The notes beneath the pieces are model-generated. The model searched no databases, was not told the origin of the DNA, and saw only the letters and a program-made list of their open reading frames with translations. From Enterocloster hominis (ex Liu et al. 2021) (GTDB lineage: Bacteria > Bacillota > Clostridia > Lachnospirales > Lachnospiraceae), in the NCBI GenBank assembly GCA_014385265.1, contig JACRTJ010000024.1:1-64000 (forward strand): a stretch of 64,000 nucleotides of DNA, in the 5' to 3' direction. Below are positions 61,821-64,000 of the stretch, piece after piece. Within the stretch, counting starts at the first letter, position 1, and each line of letters begins with the position of its first letter. Both the position numbers and the translations under genes were made by a program.

Positions 61821-62399
61821 ATGAGCAGAATCGAACAGTTAATCGGAGAAATTGAAGAATATATTGACAGCTGCAAGTTCCAGCCGCTGTCCACCACCAA
61901 GATCATCGTAAATAAGGAGGAGCTGGACGAGCTCCTGGTGGAGCTGCGTCTCAGGATCCCCGATGAGATCAAGCAGTACCAGAAGATCATCAGCAACCAG
62001 GAGGCGATCCTTTCCGATGCCCACACCCGGGCAGATGCCCTTCTGGCGGAAGCCACAGCCCAGACCAATGAGCTGGTCAACGAGCATGAGATCATGCAGA
62101 AGGCGTACGCCCATGCCAATGAGGTGATCGAGCAGGCCCAGGCCCAGGCCCAGGCCATCATCGACAGCGCCGTCAACGACGCCAACAATATCCGTCAGGG
62201 CTCCATCCAGTATACGGACGATATGTTAAAGAGCCTTCAGAATATCATCAATCATTCCATGGAAGGAGCCCAGGGCCGGTTTGACGCCTTTATGAGCTCC
62301 ATGAGGTCCAGCTACGACATCGTTTCCTCCAACCGGAAGGAGCTGTCCGGCGGGATCATCACAGAAAAAGAAGAGGAGCCGTCTGTACCGGAGGCCTAG
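61821..62399 (+). CDS. Coiled-coil protein, ATP synthase b-subunit-like appearance
   Basis: A 192-residue highly charged helical protein. A central Ala/Gln-rich helix (ADALLAEATAQTNELVNEHE, then ANEVIEQAQAQAQAIIDSAV) gives it a superficial resemblance to ATP synthase subunits, but no membrane segment is present. It lies nine bases behind coaD in the same direction. DivIVA-like or vacuolar-type-subunit-like roles are possible, but I cannot choose. AAGGAAGCAAT is a modest ribosome site. Confidence 0.75.
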   Translation: MSRIEQLIGEIEEYIDSCKFQPLSTTKIIVNKEELDELLVELRLRIPDEIKQYQKIISNQEAILSDAHTRADALLAEATAQTNELVNEHEIMQKAYAHANEVIEQAQAQAQAIIDSAVNDANNIRQGSIQYTDDMLKSLQNIINHSMEGAQGRFDAFMSSMRSSYDIVSSNRKELSGGIITEKEEEPSVPEA

Positions 62400-62412
62400 A
62401 CTTCCGGAAGGA

Positions 62413-63414
62413 TCAGCCCAGTACGCCCAGGAGCCGGAAGATGACGGCGGCCAGGGCGCTGTGAAGAAGCTTCCAGAGAATATATTGCCGGATGGATAAT
62501 CCGGCAATTTTTTTATCTTCTGTACGGCCCTCTCGATCCTTTGGGCTGCTGCCGCCATCGTCTGTACGGCTCTTTTTTTCCTCTGGCCATCCAGAGGCAG
62601 TCACGGCCCGGGTCTGGAAGATGCCGCATATGCCGCCGAAAGCCAGGATGGCAGCGGCGGCGGTTCCGGAGTCCGGGAAGGGAAGGGAGGCGGACACTTC
62701 CCGGACTCCGGTGGTCATCTCCATGGCGCCCATAAGGAAGAGCCGGAGAGAGGCGGGGAGCCACGGTGAGCGGCGTAAAAATACGATCACGATGGAAAAC
62801 AGCATCAGGTAGCCGCCGATGCGGCAGAGGATCTCTGCTGCCGCCAGGATCGCCGTATCCAGGGCCGGAGCTGTCTGGACCTGCGGCCGGGAGCCGTTGG
62901 ATGCGGGAGACGGTAAGCCAGGAAAATAGATCCTCTTTGCCAGGGCCGCCAGAGGAAGGAGCGGCAGATAAATGGAAAGAAGAAGGCGGGAGGGATGCAT
63001 TCCGGCCTCAAAAAGCGGGCAGACAAAGCCCAGCAGGAACATGGGGCTTGGATGATTGCATATGGCCATGAGGAAACGGCCCTCCTGGACGGAAAGCTTC
63101 CCCTCCCGGACAAAATCCCCGCAGGTCTTTGCCCCCATGGGGCAGCCGCAGAGGAGACCGGAAATGAGGGTGTAGCAGCCATTTTCTGAAAGGGGAAGCC
63201 AGGGACCTAAGAAAGCCCGGACGGGCTTCATCAGCAGGGAGACGCCGCCGGAGGATACGATGAGGCTGGAGAGCACCATAAAGGGGAACAGGGACGGGAC
63301 CACAGACGTATACCATAAAAGAAGGCCGTACCTGGCCCCCTCGGCCGCAAAGCGGGGATAAAGCAGAAGAAACACCATGAGAATGGCAAGACCGACGGAT
63401 TTTTTCATAAGCAC
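62413..63414 (-). CDS. ylbJ: Sporulation integral membrane protein YlbJ
   Basis: A 333-residue polytopic protein of the nucleoside-recognition (Gate) superfamily required for spore cortex formation in Bacillus. Signatures are LLWYTSVVPSLFPFMVLSSL, ISGLLCGCPMGAKTCGDFVREG and FLMAICNHPSPMFLLGFVCP. The hydrophilic region near residues 170-190 and the charged stretch around 270-310 (KKSRTDDGGSSPKDREGRTEDKK) are loops. The start is GTG 63414 with AAAAGG seven bases upstream, or ATG 63408. Its adjacency to coaD fits the ylbH-I-J order, though here it is inverted and convergent. Confidence 0.9.
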   Translation of the reverse strand: MLMKKSVGLAILMVFLLLYPRFAAEGARYGLLLWYTSVVPSLFPFMVLSSLIVSSGGVSLLMKPVRAFLGPWLPLSENGCYTLISGLLCGCPMGAKTCGDFVREGKLSVQEGRFLMAICNHPSPMFLLGFVCPLFEAGMHPSRLLLSIYLPLLPLAALAKRIYFPGLPSPASNGSRPQVQTAPALDTAILAAAEILCRIGGYLMLFSIVIVFLRRSPWLPASLRLFLMGAMEMTTGVREVSASLPFPDSGTAAAAILAFGGICGIFQTRAVTASGWPEEKKSRTDDGGSSPKDREGRTEDKKIAGLSIRQYILWKLLHSALAAVIFRLLGVLG

Positions 63415-63460
63415 CCGAATACCTTTTGTTGATACAGCTTATGAAAAGGGGCTTCCCCAT

Positions 63461-64000
63461 ATGAAACTTCTGGTTCTGGCGCTGCTCATTCTGTATGATT
63501 CCATGCTGATCTTTCAGCTGGAGCATGTAAAGGCCCTGGATACCATGGCTCCCTATGCCTGGGAAAGCGGGGACTTCCGGGCCATGCGCCTGGGAAGGGA
63601 CGCGGCGGGACGGCCCTTCCTGGATTATGAGGAGCTTGCCATGGCTATGCTCACGGAAAATTTTGATCTGACGGGAAAGAAGCTCTCCGGGGAGCCTCTT
63701 TTTTTCCCGGTCCGGCGTCAGAAGGAATTTGAGCGGCTTTCCGACGCGTACCGCATGGTGTTTGCAGATCTTTCCTGCTTTCCCGTCCCGGAAAGTGCCG
63801 GAGGGGACATCAGTGATGTGGTCTATGAAAACGGCTGGATGGAGGAACGGTCCTTTGACGGACCCAGGACCCATGAGGGGTGCGATCTCATGGCTGGGGC
63901 TCCGGAGGCGGGGCTCTATCCGGTGGTGTCCATGACGGACGGAGTGGTGGAGCAGGCCGGATGGCTGAAAAAGGGCGGCTGGCGCATCGGGATCCGGGCT
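63461..64000 (+). CDS. M23-type peptidase, C-terminus beyond window
   Basis: An incomplete gene; the open frame runs to the last base (180 codons). The start MKLLVLALLILYDSMLIFQLE is a signal peptide or membrane anchor. Residues about 60-120 are of unrecognised sequence. The segment RTHEGCDLMAGAPEAGLYPVVSMTDGVVEQAGWLKKGG matches the lysostaphin/M23 pattern in outline, with H-x-G-x-D-L as the first zinc motif. It is divergent from ylbJ, so a sporulation or cell-wall role (SpoIIQ-like or a cortex hydrolase) is plausible. The ribosome site is weak. Confidence 0.78.
   Translation, partial: MKLLVLALLILYDSMLIFQLEHVKALDTMAPYAWESGDFRAMRLGRDAAGRPFLDYEELAMAMLTENFDLTGKKLSGEPLFFPVRRQKEFERLSDAYRMVFADLSCFPVPESAGGDISDVVYENGWMEERSFDGPRTHEGCDLMAGAPEAGLYPVVSMTDGVVEQAGWLKKGGWRIGIRA

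Noticed and set aside
1-64000. CRISPR arrays, rRNA genes or insertion sequences
   Set aside because: No regularly spaced repeats, rRNA signatures or transposase motifs were seen by reading both strands.

Overview
The window is chromosomal DNA from a spore-forming, anaerobic Clostridia-type Firmicute, most likely a Lachnospiraceae relative. The case rests on a small acid-soluble spore protein, a YlbJ-type sporulation membrane protein, Firmicutes-style gene strings (miaA, mreCD-pbp2-minCDE-rodA, ylmE-sepF-ylmH, ylxM-ffh-rpsP-khpA-rimM-trmD-rplS-lepB-rbgA-rnhB-yraN, rsmD-coaD-ylbJ), a threonyl T-box leader and a glycine reductase (Stickland) operon. Species cannot be fixed from the sequence alone.

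Layout. 1-20984: housekeeping genes, all on the + strand. These cover tRNA modification, a PLP lyase-family protein, RadC, the cell-shape and division cluster (MreC, MreD, PBP2, MinC, MinD, MinE, RodA), methylglyoxal synthase, a D,D-carboxypeptidase, a P-loop protein, a HlyD-like membrane protein, YlmE/SepF/YlmH, AroB, LspA, an RluD-like enzyme and ThrS behind a T-box. 21068-31182: an AT-rich block with a different base composition. It holds a divergent regulator with a degenerate sigma-54-activator AAA+ module, two tandem paralogous amidohydrolases (the second broken by an in-frame TAG), and a complete dipeptide-type ABC importer. 31244-33319: a DUF4349 lipoprotein and a second regulator with altered AAA+ motifs, divergent from the next operon.

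33577-48671 is one functional unit for selenium-dependent glycine fermentation. grdX, grdE, grdB (Sec at TGA 36327), trxB, trxA and grdA (Sec at TGA 38106) are followed by a strong terminator hairpin and then grdC and grdD. Next come the selenocysteine tRNA, selA and selB, and then a LysR regulator, a YedE-type selenium transporter candidate, a YedF/TusA-like carrier, a DUF3343 protein and a class V aminotransferase/desulfurase. Thus the Sec-containing enzyme, the Sec insertion machinery and a probable selenium supply set sit side by side. SelD is not in the window.

48767-52429 is accessory: an M28 peptidase, a small XRE regulator with a membrane partner, a TetR regulator and an unrecognised 165-residue protein. 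52512-59249 is the SRP/ribosome-assembly string. 59265-64000 holds a laccase-domain protein, a spore protein, rsmD-coaD, a coiled-coil protein, ylbJ on the minus strand and the start of an M23 peptidase running off the end.

The most unusual items are the amber codon in the second amidohydrolase, two separate enhancer-binding-protein-like regulators that have lost the GAFTGA and Walker signatures to different degrees, and the dense grd/sel cluster. No integrase, transposase, CRISPR array or rRNA was seen.
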